64,000 bases of DNA from Opitutaceae bacterium (GTDB taxonomy: Bacteria; Verrucomicrobiota; Verrucomicrobiia; Opitutales; Opitutaceae), in NCBI GenBank assembly GCA_028284235.1, contig JANQSC010000003.1, forward strand, positions 17,573-81,572, given 5' to 3'. Positions 17,175 through 25,883 of this stretch are shown one piece after another; the stretch's first letter is position 1; every line of letters starts with the position of its first letter. The notes beneath the pieces were generated by a model. It ran no database searches. It was given only the letters and a program-made list of their open reading frames with translations, and was not told the DNA's origin. Position numbers and translations under genes: made by a program.

Positions 17175-19724
17175 ATGAAAAACCTCAGAATAAAGCTCTC
17201 GAAATTCGCCGCGTACGCGGTGATCGCTCTCGTCGTTTCCACGACAACCGAATCGCTGACTGGGCAAAGCGAAATCGACACGAAGATCCGGCTGATGTCC
17301 GAGGCGTTGCAGGCGCGCGATTCCGGCGATTTGAACAAGGCTCGCGAGCGTCTCAACCAGCTATTGGAGATCAGCCCGGGAGACCAGTCGGTCCAAAGTA
17401 TTCTCAACAGCGTGGAGAGCATGATTGCGGATCGAAATCGAGGCGGGACTGGATCGTCGAGCGTGGATCGTAGAGAGGCGTTGCAGAGCGAGGCGGAGTA
17501 CCTCGCCCGCTTGGAGGCGGAGCGTATCGAAAAATCAATGATCAGCGCTCGCGAGATTCGCGAAATCGCCTCGAGGCAATCGAAGCGGGGAGACTACCCG
17601 CTCGCCTTGCGCACGATCGAAAGCGCCATTTCGATGCTCGAGCCCAATCCACTCACGCAAACCCTGATCGACGAACTCAAGCGCGACCAGCGGGAGATTT
17701 TGAGAAAGCAGTCGTCGAGCGAATCGCGAAGATTCGAGGCGGACGCGTCCAACGGCGGCCTGCTGCCGATCGACGACATCAGCCCTGACTTTGTGAATCT
17801 CCAAGAAGAGATCGCGGCGCTCGCCTTGCGCGGCCGCAGCCAGTTTATCGCGGGCGACATCGACGGGGCGGAGGCCAGTTTTAAGCAGATCGAGGCGTTG
17901 GATCCCAACAACGCGATGGCCAAAAGCTTCTTGGTGAAGATATCGCAGGAGCGCCAGTCGCTTGCCTATTTGAACAAGCTCAAGTCGCGCGAGCAATTGC
18001 TGGAGGAAGTGTCCAGCGCTTGGCAGCGTCCCGGGATTTACGAAGAGCGGCCGGACATTAATCCGACGGTTCTAGGGCCGGCTCCGCTGCTGCAGAAGCT
18101 CGACCGCATCGTGATTTCCAATGTGAATTTCACGGAAGTCCCGCTCAATCAGGCCGTCAATACGCTGAGCGCGATTTCCGAGGACTTCGACAACACCGAT
18201 ACGGGACCTCCCGGGGTGAATTTGGTTTTGCTCGATCCGGAGCGCACCAACCCGACGGTAAATATTACCCTGCGCCACCTGTCCTTGCGCCGCATATTGG
18301 ACTTCATCGTGGATTCGGTCGGATTCCAGTACGAAGTGCAGGAGGACGCGGTGGTCCTTCGGCCCGGCGGCGAGAACCGGAATTTGAGCACGGAAGTCTT
18401 TCCCGTATCCCGTTCCACGGTGATCCGAATGACCGGTATTTCCGGCGGCTCGGCTGAAAGCGGTTTCGATGGCGACCCCTTCGCGAGCAGTCAAGGCGCA
18501 TCGTCGCCCGCAAGCGGCATGGCGAGCGACGCACAGACTATTCAGACGTTCCTCCAGTTGGCGGGTGTCGATTTCGACAGCACCGAAGGAAGCACCATGG
18601 CCTACGACGGCTCGGCGATGATCGTGACTCAGACCACGCGCAACTTGGAGCGTATCCGCAACATCCTCAATCGCTACACGGACGTGAAGCAGGTCGAGAT
18701 CGAAGCGAAGTTCCTCGAAGTGCAGGAAGGGGTGATCGAAGAGCTCGGATTCGACTGGACGGTCACGCACGATGACAGCAGGAATGCGGACAACCCTACT
18801 GGTTCAGGTGAAGACTACCGGAGCTCGCTTCGAAGCCTCTCCGAAATCAGCTCGCCGTCCAACGTGTCCAGCGCCATTCTTATCGATGGTGTGGAAGTGG
18901 AGCGCATTACTCCCCCGGATCTTCCCGGAGGCGTTCCGCTCGGCGTGGGCGCCGAGCCGTTGACGCGCGTATTTGGCGACGTCGGCAAGATGAATTTGGA
19001 CGTTGTCGTGCGTGCCTTGTCGCAGACTTCTGGATCGGATCTGCTCAGCGCTCCTAAAGTGACCGTTCTTTCTGGCAACCAAGCCGAGATCAATGTCAGC
19101 CAAGAGTTCCGCTACCCGACCCGCTACACGGATACCGAGAGCAACGTCGGTAGTACCAGCGGCTCGTTTGATAGCGGCGCGGCGGGTGTTACCATCACAC
19201 CGGGTACGCCGGAGGATTTTGAAGTGAAGAATATCGGCGTCGAACTCTCGGTGACTCCCATTGTGGAGGAGGACGACTACAGCATCACTCTGGAGCTGAA
19301 CCCGCGGGTGACCGAATTTGAAGGATTCGTTGAATACGGTGGACCGAGCGTCGCCCTGACCGCGAACCGGACAGTGAAAGTGCCTTCTGGATTCTACCAG
19401 CCAATATTTGCGGTTCGCGAGGTCGCGACGAAAGTGACTATCTGGGACGGCGCGACCGTCGTCATGGGCGGACTGACCCGCGAAGATGTGATTACGGTAA
19501 ATGACAAGGTTCCCTTCCTGGGCGACGTTCCGTTCTTCGGACGGTTTTTCCGCTCGGAAGGGGAGAGTTCCTCCAAACGCAACCTCTTGATTTTCGTGAC
19601 CGCCAACCTGGTCAGCCCGGGCGGATCGCCCAAGCGCCAGACGCTGCGCGGCGTTCAGCCGGGAGCGCTATTCCAGAACCCGACCATCGTCACTCCTGGC
19701 GGCAGCGAGTCGCGCAGCCAATAA
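17175..19724 (+). CDS. Secretin, Amuc_1098-like (PilQ/GspD family)
   Basis: An 849-residue outer-membrane channel protein. A signal peptide covers about residues 1-31. Residues 35-290 form helical TPR-like repeats (RDSGDLNKARERLNQLLEIS; GDIDGAEASFKQIEALDPNN), an extension absent from ordinary PilQ or GspD. An STN/N0-type domain follows (about 300-415, VNFTEVPLNQAVNTLSAIS and LRHLSLRRILDFIVDSVGF), then an N-domain (about 480-535, VEIEAKFLEVQEG) and the secretin core to about residue 825 with LSAPKVTVLSGNQAEI, VTPIVEEDD and FLGDVPFFGRFFRSE. It is the last gene of the cluster. Likely function is a gated pore for a pilus or secreted substrate. Confidence 0.9.
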   Translation: MKNLRIKLSKFAAYAVIALVVSTTTESLTGQSEIDTKIRLMSEALQARDSGDLNKARERLNQLLEISPGDQSVQSILNSVESMIADRNRGGTGSSSVDRREALQSEAEYLARLEAERIEKSMISAREIREIASRQSKRGDYPLALRTIESAISMLEPNPLTQTLIDELKRDQREILRKQSSSESRRFEADASNGGLLPIDDISPDFVNLQEEIAALALRGRSQFIAGDIDGAEASFKQIEALDPNNAMAKSFLVKISQERQSLAYLNKLKSREQLLEEVSSAWQRPGIYEERPDINPTVLGPAPLLQKLDRIVISNVNFTEVPLNQAVNTLSAISEDFDNTDTGPPGVNLVLLDPERTNPTVNITLRHLSLRRILDFIVDSVGFQYEVQEDAVVLRPGGENRNLSTEVFPVSRSTVIRMTGISGGSAESGFDGDPFASSQGASSPASGMASDAQTIQTFLQLAGVDFDSTEGSTMAYDGSAMIVTQTTRNLERIRNILNRYTDVKQVEIEAKFLEVQEGVIEELGFDWTVTHDDSRNADNPTGSGEDYRSSLRSLSEISSPSNVSSAILIDGVEVERITPPDLPGGVPLGVGAEPLTRVFGDVGKMNLDVVVRALSQTSGSDLLSAPKVTVLSGNQAEINVSQEFRYPTRYTDTESNVGSTSGSFDSGAAGVTITPGTPEDFEVKNIGVELSVTPIVEEDDYSITLELNPRVTEFEGFVEYGGPSVALTANRTVKVPSGFYQPIFAVREVATKVTIWDGATVVMGGLTREDVITVNDKVPFLGDVPFFGRFFRSEGESSSKRNLLIFVTANLVSPGGSPKRQTLRGVQPGALFQNPTIVTPGGSESRSQ

Positions 19725-19755
19725 GCGGCGGAAAAAGGGAATTTGAGATTTGATC

Positions 19756-19779
19756 ATCCTCGCGCCGTCGCGCGAGGAT
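19756..19779 (+). promoter_or_regulatory. Hairpin that covers the ribosome binding site of the exonuclease gene
   Basis: ATCCTCGCGC, loop CGTC, GCGCGAGGAT: a perfect 10-bp stem with a 4-base loop. The 3' arm contains GAGG at 19774-19777, the only Shine-Dalgarno-like sequence before the ATG at 19785. There is no T-run, so a translation-limiting structure is more likely than a terminator for the upstream secretin gene. Confidence 0.6.
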
Positions 19780-19784
19780 AGGCC

Positions 19785-20675
19785 ATGGCGAAATACCTGC
19801 TCGTTGACGGCTTCAATATGGCGTTCCGCGCGTTTTACGCGGTGCATGAACTGACTCGTTCGGACGGGTTCCCCACGAACGCGCTTTACGGATGGGTGCG
19901 TTCGATGTGGAAGCTGGTCGACGATCAGAAACCGGACGAGACGATCGTGTTTTTCGATTTGGGCGGCGCTCAAGCCAAGTTGGAGTTGTTGCCTGAATAC
20001 AAAGCCAATCGCGGGGAGACTCCTCCGGAGTTTGAAAAGCAAGTACCGATCATTAAAGACCTGACGCGCGCGATGGGTTATGGATTGTATGAAGAAAATG
20101 GAGTCGAATCGGATGATCTGCTTGCCGCTCATGCGAATCGAATCTGCCAGGCGGATCCGAAGGCCCAGGTCATGATCGTGAGCGCGGACAAAGATTTCGC
20201 CCAGTCTGTGACAGATCGAATCCACATGTTGCTGCCGCCTCCGACGGCGAACCCCCGACTCGGTTGGCGCACACTCGATCCGGCCGGAGTGGAGGAGAAA
20301 TTTGGGGTGAACACTTCCCAGATACCGGACTATTTGTCATTGATCGGCGACAGTTCGGACAATATTCCGGGGATTCCTGGAGTGGGACCAAAAACCGCAG
20401 TGAAGTGGTTGAATGAATACAAGGACATTGAAGGGATCACCGAAAACGCGAGCGAACTAAAACCAGTCCGCTTTCAGGAGATCGTTCCCGAGATGCAGGA
20501 CACGCTTTCTCTCAACCGGAAGATCATCACCTTCGACCCCGATTGCGGTCCCGATGCGATTCCTTCGGGAGAAGTCGATCCTGGAAGCCTCTTCAAGATT
20601 CTCGAGGAAATGGAGATGAAGACTCACTTGGAGGAAGCCAAGAAACGGTACGCCCAGGGGGAGTTGGCGCTGTAG
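19785..20675 (+). CDS. 5'-3' exonuclease (flap endonuclease, PolA N-terminal-domain type)
   Basis: A 296-residue stand-alone homologue of the 5' nuclease domain of DNA polymerase I, removing RNA primers and flaps. Metal-binding acidic clusters are visible in LLVDGFNMAFRAF (residues 5-17), FFDLGGAQAKLE, the GVESDDLLAAHA and VSADKDFAQSV segments, and the helix-hairpin-helix region GDSSDNIPGIPGVGPKTA (about 190-207) that binds DNA. Length is typical for free-standing 5' nucleases. It begins 60 bp after the secretin gene behind a strong hairpin. A separate full-length polA probably exists elsewhere but is not visible here. Confidence 0.9.
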   Translation: MAKYLLVDGFNMAFRAFYAVHELTRSDGFPTNALYGWVRSMWKLVDDQKPDETIVFFDLGGAQAKLELLPEYKANRGETPPEFEKQVPIIKDLTRAMGYGLYEENGVESDDLLAAHANRICQADPKAQVMIVSADKDFAQSVTDRIHMLLPPPTANPRLGWRTLDPAGVEEKFGVNTSQIPDYLSLIGDSSDNIPGIPGVGPKTAVKWLNEYKDIEGITENASELKPVRFQEIVPEMQDTLSLNRKIITFDPDCGPDAIPSGEVDPGSLFKILEEMEMKTHLEEAKKRYAQGELAL

Positions 20676-20696
20676 CTTGGGGGAGAGGCGAGAGAG

Positions 20697-20733
20697 ATAG
20701 GTCTTATAAGTCCTATAGGACCTATAGGTCGTA
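20697..20733. repeat. Dispersed palindromic repeat, copy 1
   Basis: ATAGGTCTTATAAGTCCTAT followed by AGGACCTATAGGTCGTA. A close copy is at 25739-25775. It holds two CCTATAGG palindromes in tandem. It lies 22 bp after the exonuclease stop codon. Confidence 0.75.
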
Positions 20734-20794
20734 TTGGAGCGCAGCCCGTGCTTCGCTCTGCGAGCTACGCATCCATCGCCTCCTCTTCGCTCCG

Positions 20795-20993
20795 GCGAAG
20801 GGTGGCCTGCCGAGGCGTAGCTCTCCGGTTGGGGGGAGGTCCGGCTTCACGTTGTTACGCCGCGACAGTCTTCGACTTCGGCTGAACGCCTCAGCGAAGG
20901 GTGGCTTGCCGAGGCGTAGCTCTCCGGTTGGGGTTGAGGTCCGGCTTCACGTTGTTACGCCGCGACAGTCTTCGACTTCGGCTTAACGCCTCA
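20795..20993. repeat. Two tandem copies of a 99-100-bp repeat next to a tRNA
   Basis: Unit 1 (20795-20893) and unit 2 (20894-20993) both begin GCGAAGGGTGGC and end CGGCTNAACGCCTCA. They differ at only a few positions (for example GGGGGGAGG against GGGGTTGAGG). A third partial start GCGAAG (20994-20999) runs straight into the 3' end of the tRNA gene on the opposite strand. No protein is evident. The 326-bp gap 20676-21001 is filled by this repeat, the short palindromic repeat and about 50 bp of unassigned sequence. Confidence 0.85.
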
Positions 20994-21001
20994 GCGAAGA
21001 C

Positions 21002-21076
<75 letters not shown>

Positions 21077-21161
21077 GACCGGTATGGGAGGCAGCAAAAG
21101 CGGCTCGGGATCTAAGTCAAGTCCAGTTTCAGTCGCCGTCCCGCTTCGGGCGCAGAGGTAT

Positions 21162-21464
21162 TCAGAGGCCGGCGAGCAGTTTCCGAACTTCTTTTTCAGG
21201 ATCTTCGTGACGCTGGCTGATCGCGAGTTGAAGCGACCGTTCCAACTCGGTGCGGGCGTCCGCGTTACGTCCGAGGGCAATGAGGCATTTCGATTTGAGA
21301 ATCGACGCTACCATCCACTCGGGTTTCGCTTCCAGGCATGTTTGGAAACGGTCGAGGGCCTCTTCGGGCTGCCCTTCCTCGAGCAGCGCTTGGGCCAGCG
21401 AAAACTGAAAAAGTTCGCTTTGAGGGTTGGACTCGAGCAGGGACCGGTAGCGTTCGGACTTCAT
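21162..21464 (-). CDS. Small TPR protein
   Basis: A 100-residue protein made of about two and a half tetratricopeptide repeats: ELFQFSLAQALLEEGQPEEA (about residues 17-36), then DRFQTCLEAKPEWMVASILK and CLIALGRNADARTELERSL. It has no signal peptide or membrane segment, so it is probably a cytoplasmic protein-interaction module. It starts 9 bp after the dinG stop on the same strand, so co-expression with the helicase is likely. No specific function can be assigned. Confidence 0.75.
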   Translation of the reverse strand: MKSERYRSLLESNPQSELFQFSLAQALLEEGQPEEALDRFQTCLEAKPEWMVASILKSKCLIALGRNADARTELERSLQLAISQRHEDPEKEVRKLLAGL

Positions 21465-21473
21465 GTTGACTGG

Positions 21474-23570
21474 TTAACGGGGTGGGATGCGTTGCGGATT
21501 TGGGGGCAGCTCTTCGTTGATATCGCAGAATCGCTCCTCCCGATCGGTTTGACTCATGCGGATGAATTTGGACTTGGGCAAGCTCTGCAGAAACTGGCGG
21601 CCGTAAGATTTTTGGAGAACGCGGGAGTCGAGAATGGTGACGATGCCTTTGTCGTCTTTCTTTCGGATGAGGCGTCCGATTCCCTGTCTGAATTTTATGA
21701 GCGCGTCGGGCAGGGTGAGTTCTGCGAAGGGGTTACCGCCGTTTTCTTTGATCCGCTCGGACTTCGCTTCAGCGATCGGGTGGGAAGGCACGTCGAAGGG
21801 GAGTCGCGTTACGATCACTTGGGAAAGGGCGGGTCCGGGTACGTCCACTCCGGTCCAAAAGCTGTCGGTCCCGAAGAGAACTCCGTTTCGAGCCGCTCGA
21901 AATCCCTCGGTGAGTTCGGAGCGACTGAGCCCTTGCCCTTGAGCGAAGAAGCGGCGTCCCGCTTGTTCGAACCGAGACTCCAAGGCGTCGCCGGCTTTGC
22001 GTAGATCGGAGTAGCTAGTGAAGAGCGCCAGGGTTCCGCCCGGAACTTTGTCGACGCAAAACTCGATGTAGTCGATGAGGGAGTCGATTGCCAGGCGGGC
22101 GTCTTCAGGGGAGGGCGCTGGAACGTCGCTGGCGACGTAGATACGCGTATTGGCTTCGTAGTCGAACGGGGATTCGACGCGATGCGCTTCGCGCGCTTCG
22201 GCCCCGACCTTCTTCTGGAAGGGACGCAGGTCCTGGGCGATTGAGAGTGTGGCGCTGGTAAGCGTAACGGAGCGCTCTTCGGTGAAGAGTTCTTCTTTTA
22301 GGTAGGGAGCGATTTCGATGGGGGCGGTGCGCAGAGTCACGATTTGCTGTCGGCGCCCGCTGCGTTCGATCCAGTGAACGTGGTCGTCCTCCGCCAAATC
22401 GATGAACCGCCGAATCCCCGCGTAGTAGGAGTGGATCCGGTTGCGCTGGTCCTTGATCTCGTCGTGCATGGCGCCGTCTTCGATTTTGGACAGGATTCCG
22501 TCCATGACTTGAACGACTGCCTTGAGCGGACTGACGATGGTGGGCTCGCACCAGTCGGGCTCGGATATTCGAACGATGGGGCGTTGGGCGAGTTGCGTCG
22601 CGGCGATGTATCCAAAAAATTCTTGCGCCGCGTCTTGCGCGTCGACGATGGCTTGCAGTTGCTTGGGGTGGGCCCATTTGCGGACGACTCCCGATTTTCG
22701 CTTCGGATTGAAGAGCGACTTGAGCTGCCGGTCGAGGCCGTAGGAGCTGATGCGGGCCCCGAAGTGCTCGGTCGCGACTTCGGCGGTGGTATGCGCTTCG
22801 TCGATAACGAGAAAGTCGTCGGGAAGGAGAATCCCTTTGGCGTTGGGCGCGAGCCCTCCGGCGCTGAGCAGGGCGAAGAGCAGGCTGTGGTTGACGATGA
22901 CTACCTGGGCCTTGCGCATTTCCGCTCGGGCTCGCTGGTAGTGGCAGGTGTTGGGGTTGCAGTTCTTGCGGTTGCAGGCGGATCCTTCCGCGTTGACCAT
23001 TTCCCAGACGTCGTAGTTCGGCGCGGGGCTGAGGTCTTGTCGCAGTCCGGTTTTCGTCTTCTGCGACCAGGCGGCGATACGTTGGAGCTCGTCGATCTCG
23101 TCGTTGGGGAATAGCTCGGTTTTGTTGGCGATGGCGTTCGCCAGTCGGGTGGGGCAGAGGTAGTTTCCTTTGCCTACGAGGATGATTGACTTGAAGCCCG
23201 CGTATTGCTCGAGCTCGTAGATCGACTGGAAGAGTTGCCGGCAAATGGGGAGATCGTTGTTCTGGATCTGCTCTTGAAGCGCGATCGTATTGGACGAGAC
23301 AATACAGGGTCGCTTGGACTCGATGGCGTGGATGATTCCAGGCACGAGATAGGCGAGGCTTTTGCCGACTCCGGTTCCCGCTTCGAAGATCAAGGGCGTG
23401 TCGCTCGCCATGGATTGGCTGACGGCGGCGGCCATCGCGGTTTGTTCGGGGCGATACTCGAGGTCGAGTTTTGATTGGAGAAGCCCGCCTTCCGCGAATA
23501 CGCCCGAAACGATATCCGGCAAGTGGATGGGCGATGATCGGCTTTCCGCGCCTTCGTTGGGCGATATCAT
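21474..23570 (-). CDS. dinG: DinG-family ATP-dependent DNA helicase
   Basis: A 698-residue superfamily 2 (XPD/Rad3-type) helicase that unwinds DNA 5' to 3' and removes R-loops or other roadblocks. Walker A is EAGTGVGKS (residues 63-71) and the DEAH box is in LVIDEAHTT. Four cysteines for an iron-sulfur cluster are visible between motifs Ia and II: YLCPTRL, SACNRKNCNPNTC. C-terminal helicase motifs include VTLTSATLS, LALFTSYSDL, GTDSFWTGVDVPG and the QGIGRLIR finger. Length is normal. The TPR gene follows at 9 bp. Confidence 0.92.
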   Translation of the reverse strand: MISPNEGAESRSSPIHLPDIVSGVFAEGGLLQSKLDLEYRPEQTAMAAAVSQSMASDTPLIFEAGTGVGKSLAYLVPGIIHAIESKRPCIVSSNTIALQEQIQNNDLPICRQLFQSIYELEQYAGFKSIILVGKGNYLCPTRLANAIANKTELFPNDEIDELQRIAAWSQKTKTGLRQDLSPAPNYDVWEMVNAEGSACNRKNCNPNTCHYQRARAEMRKAQVVIVNHSLLFALLSAGGLAPNAKGILLPDDFLVIDEAHTTAEVATEHFGARISSYGLDRQLKSLFNPKRKSGVVRKWAHPKQLQAIVDAQDAAQEFFGYIAATQLAQRPIVRISEPDWCEPTIVSPLKAVVQVMDGILSKIEDGAMHDEIKDQRNRIHSYYAGIRRFIDLAEDDHVHWIERSGRRQQIVTLRTAPIEIAPYLKEELFTEERSVTLTSATLSIAQDLRPFQKKVGAEAREAHRVESPFDYEANTRIYVASDVPAPSPEDARLAIDSLIDYIEFCVDKVPGGTLALFTSYSDLRKAGDALESRFEQAGRRFFAQGQGLSRSELTEGFRAARNGVLFGTDSFWTGVDVPGPALSQVIVTRLPFDVPSHPIAEAKSERIKENGGNPFAELTLPDALIKFRQGIGRLIRKKDDKGIVTILDSRVLQKSYGRQFLQSLPKSKFIRMSQTDREERFCDINEELPPNPQRIPPR

Positions 23571-23603
23571 GTATGAGGGGAGTCTACGCGCTCGTTCGTC
23601 GGG

Positions 23604-24140
23604 TCAAGCGATATAGACGTGGTCGCCTTCTTGCACGGCGTCGAAGAGGGCGACTATGTCTTGGTTGCCTAGCTGGATGCAGCCGCCGCTGGCGGGTCTG
23701 CCGATCCGGTCTTCGTGATTCGTGCCGTGTAGATAGATGTAGCGACTATGGCTGTCGCAGCCTTCTCCTTGGTTGACGCCGGATTCGAGGCCGTCGAGCC
23801 AGAGAATCCGGGTAGTGATGAGATTGGCGGCCTGCTCCGACTCGCTCAGTTCCGAGTAGTGTTTTCCAATGGGAACTCGCCCCTTGAACACGGCGCCGAT
23901 GGGCGCTCCGTCTCCTATTTTCTGGGCGATGCGGTGCAGCCCTTTGGGTGTGCCGAAGGAGTTTTCGATATTGGAGGGCGGTTTCGAGCTGGTGGACACG
24001 CGGAAGGTTCGGATTCGCTCGTCTCCTTCGATGAGATCGGTGGTTTGCTGGTCGATCGACACGAGCAGTCGCCGCGCTGAGGGCTTGATATTCAGCGCTT
24101 CTATCTTATGCGTGTACGGCTGATTTAAATTCGGCGACAT
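23604..24140 (-). CDS. L,D-transpeptidase (YkuD domain)
   Basis: 178 residues from ATG 24140; a much longer reading exists upstream in this frame but runs antisense through asd and was rejected. The YkuD catalytic motif HGTNHEDRIGRPASGGCIQL lies at about residues 137-156, with the nucleophilic cysteine in SGGCIQL. These enzymes cross-link peptidoglycan at the third residue or attach proteins to it. No signal peptide or membrane anchor is visible at the chosen start, which is unusual for an enzyme acting outside the cytoplasm. It is divergent from asd, starts 114 bp apart. Confidence 0.88.
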   Translation of the reverse strand: MSPNLNQPYTHKIEALNIKPSARRLLVSIDQQTTDLIEGDERIRTFRVSTSSKPPSNIENSFGTPKGLHRIAQKIGDGAPIGAVFKGRVPIGKHYSELSESEQAANLITTRILWLDGLESGVNQGEGCDSHSRYIYLHGTNHEDRIGRPASGGCIQLGNQDIVALFDAVQEGDHVYIA

Positions 24141-24254
24141 TGGAATTGCGTCCCGTGGCGGGCATTTGCCTGCCGCGAGCCTAATTAGGACGGATGCGGT
24201 TTCCGGTTCGATCACTAAAATCGAAACGAGTCGTTTTGCATAAAAATTAATACA

Positions 24255-25256
24255 ATGAGTTACAAAGTAGGTATCGTAGGAGCGACCGGCGCGGTCGGCC
24301 AGGAGTTGCTTTCTCTGCTGGAGAGCAGAGCGTTTCCGGTGTCCGAGTTGAAGCTCTTCGCTTCGGCTCGCTCGGCGGGGAAGCGGATCGAGGCGCTGGG
24401 CCGGGCCGTGGAGGTCGAGGAGGCGACGGATTCCTGCTTTGGCGGTTTGGATTTCGTCATTTTCGCGGCGAGCGGCAGTTTGGCGAAGGAGCTTTGCCCG
24501 GCGGCCGCGGCTGCGGGAGCGGTCGCGATCGATAACAGTTCGGCGTTCCGGATGGATCCGGAAGTGCCGCTTGTCATCCCGGAGATCAATCCGGAGGCGG
24601 CCCGCGAGCACAAGGGGATAATCGCCAATCCGAATTGCACCACTGCGATCGCTTTGATGGCCACCTATCCGCTTCACCAGCAGTTTGGTTTGAAGCGCCT
24701 GATCACTTCGACCTACCAGGCGGTGAGCGGCAGCGGGGTGGCGGCGATGGCTGAGTTGGAGACGCAGATGGGCCAGCTTTCGCGCGGCGAGGAAACGACG
24801 GTCGACGCGTATCCGTACCAGATCGCTCTCAACGCCTTGCCGCATGTGGACGCGTTTCTGGAAACTGGCTACACGAAGGAGGAGATGAAGATCGTCAACG
24901 AGAGTCGGAAGATCATGGGGATTCCGGATTTGATCGCCTCCTGCACCTGTGTGCGGATTCCGGTGATGCGGTCGCATTCGGTTTCGATCAACGCGGAGTT
25001 CGAACGCCCGGTTTCCGTGGAAGCGGCGCGGGCGGCGATTGAGGCGGCTCCGGGGATTGACCTGGTGGACGACCCGGAAGCGTTGCGGTACCCCATGCCT
25101 TTGGAGTTCGCGCAGAAGGAAAACTGCGGAGCGGGGCGATTCCGCAAGGATCTCGCGTTCGAGAACGGTTTGGCGTATTGGGTGGCCGGGGATCAGCTCT
25201 GGAAGGGCGCCGCTCTCAATACCGTGCAGATCGCGGAATGTCTCGCCGAGAGTTGA
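24255..25256 (+). CDS. asd: Aspartate-semialdehyde dehydrogenase
   Basis: A 333-residue NADP-dependent enzyme that converts aspartyl phosphate to aspartate semialdehyde, the branch point to lysine/diaminopimelate, threonine and methionine. The Rossmann loop VGIVGATGAVGQELL is at residues 5-19, the nucleophilic C128 lies in NPNCTT, the substrate region includes STYQAVSGSG, and the active-site histidine lies in RIPVMRSHS. Length is normal. The start is ATG 24255. The next gene, an exported hypothetical, follows by about 40 bp. Confidence 0.95.
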   Translation: MSYKVGIVGATGAVGQELLSLLESRAFPVSELKLFASARSAGKRIEALGRAVEVEEATDSCFGGLDFVIFAASGSLAKELCPAAAAAGAVAIDNSSAFRMDPEVPLVIPEINPEAAREHKGIIANPNCTTAIALMATYPLHQQFGLKRLITSTYQAVSGSGVAAMAELETQMGQLSRGEETTVDAYPYQIALNALPHVDAFLETGYTKEEMKIVNESRKIMGIPDLIASCTCVRIPVMRSHSVSINAEFERPVSVEAARAAIEAAPGIDLVDDPEALRYPMPLEFAQKENCGAGRFRKDLAFENGLAYWVAGDQLWKGAALNTVQIAECLAES

Positions 25257-25297
25257 GAGTTGCGAAGTCGGCCGGATTGGCGCAAAAAGTGAAACGT

Positions 25298-25732
25298 ATG
25301 CGATTCAGGCATTTGCATTTGTTGGTTCTCTTGGGCTCGTTGGGGCTGATGTCGCCCGGGCTTGCGCAAACGGATATCGGCCCCTACGCGTCCGAAGCGG
25401 AATTGGGAAAACTCATCGGCCAGAAAGCCAAGGTGGAGGGAGTGTTTCATCCCTTCGCGTTCAACGCGCCGGCCGTGGTGGTGAGCGGCCGGGTATTCTA
25501 TATCTTGGAGAACCCGCCAACGCGACGCCCGCGTAACTTGGGAACCGAAAGCAGCTACGGAACGGTAACCGGCACGCTCTATCTCTACGACGGGAATATT
25601 CAGTTCAGCGAAGACTACGACAAAATTGGCCGCCGCTATTATTTCTTTAGCATGGCCGACGCCCAACTGGAGCTCGGCGACCCGCTGCGCGAGCCAGGAG
25701 AAGCGCCGCCGGTCGTCCCGCAAGGGAATTAG
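25298..25732 (+). CDS. Small exported protein of unknown function
   Basis: 144 residues from ATG 25298 (GTG 25289 is in frame). It has a clear signal peptide, MRFRHLHLLVLLGSLGLMSPGLAQ, cleaved after Ala-Gln at about residue 24 (given here only for its first 23 residues as text: basic start, Leu-rich core). The mature part, about 120 residues, is beta-rich with repeated Gly-Thr and Tyr positions (YGTVTGTLYLYDGNIQF) and could be an OB-fold, of the kind seen in small exported binding proteins. It probably shares a transcript with asd. I recognise no family. Confidence 0.7.
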   Translation: MRFRHLHLLVLLGSLGLMSPGLAQTDIGPYASEAELGKLIGQKAKVEGVFHPFAFNAPAVVVSGRVFYILENPPTRRPRNLGTESSYGTVTGTLYLYDGNIQFSEDYDKIGRRYYFFSMADAQLELGDPLREPGEAPPVVPQGN

Positions 25733-25738
25733 GCGGGG

Positions 25739-25775
25739 TAGGTCTTACAAGTCTTATAGGACCTATAGGTCTTAT
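25739..25775. repeat. Dispersed palindromic repeat, copy 2
   Basis: TAGGTCTTACAAGTCTTATA followed by GGACCTATAGGTCTTAT. It matches the copy at 20697-20733 with few changes. Like that copy it lies just after a stop codon. The rest of the gap to 25883 shows nothing. Confidence 0.75.
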
Positions 25776-25883
25776 GTTGCCCACGGCATTGATCCTTATT
25801 GGTGGTGACTGATGTCTCCGGTCTATGCCAACCAATGTTTGGTCCCTTGACCCGGTCGTTGCGCCTCGCTTCTGTGATGTCCA

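Noticed and set aside
20795..20993. Tandem 99-bp units as a CRISPR array
   Set aside because: Units are adjacent with no spacers and are far longer than CRISPR repeats; no cas gene nearby.
24141..24977. Upstream extension of the L,D-transpeptidase frame
   Set aside because: Runs antisense through asd; the product there is Arg/His-rich and unlike any signal peptide or domain.
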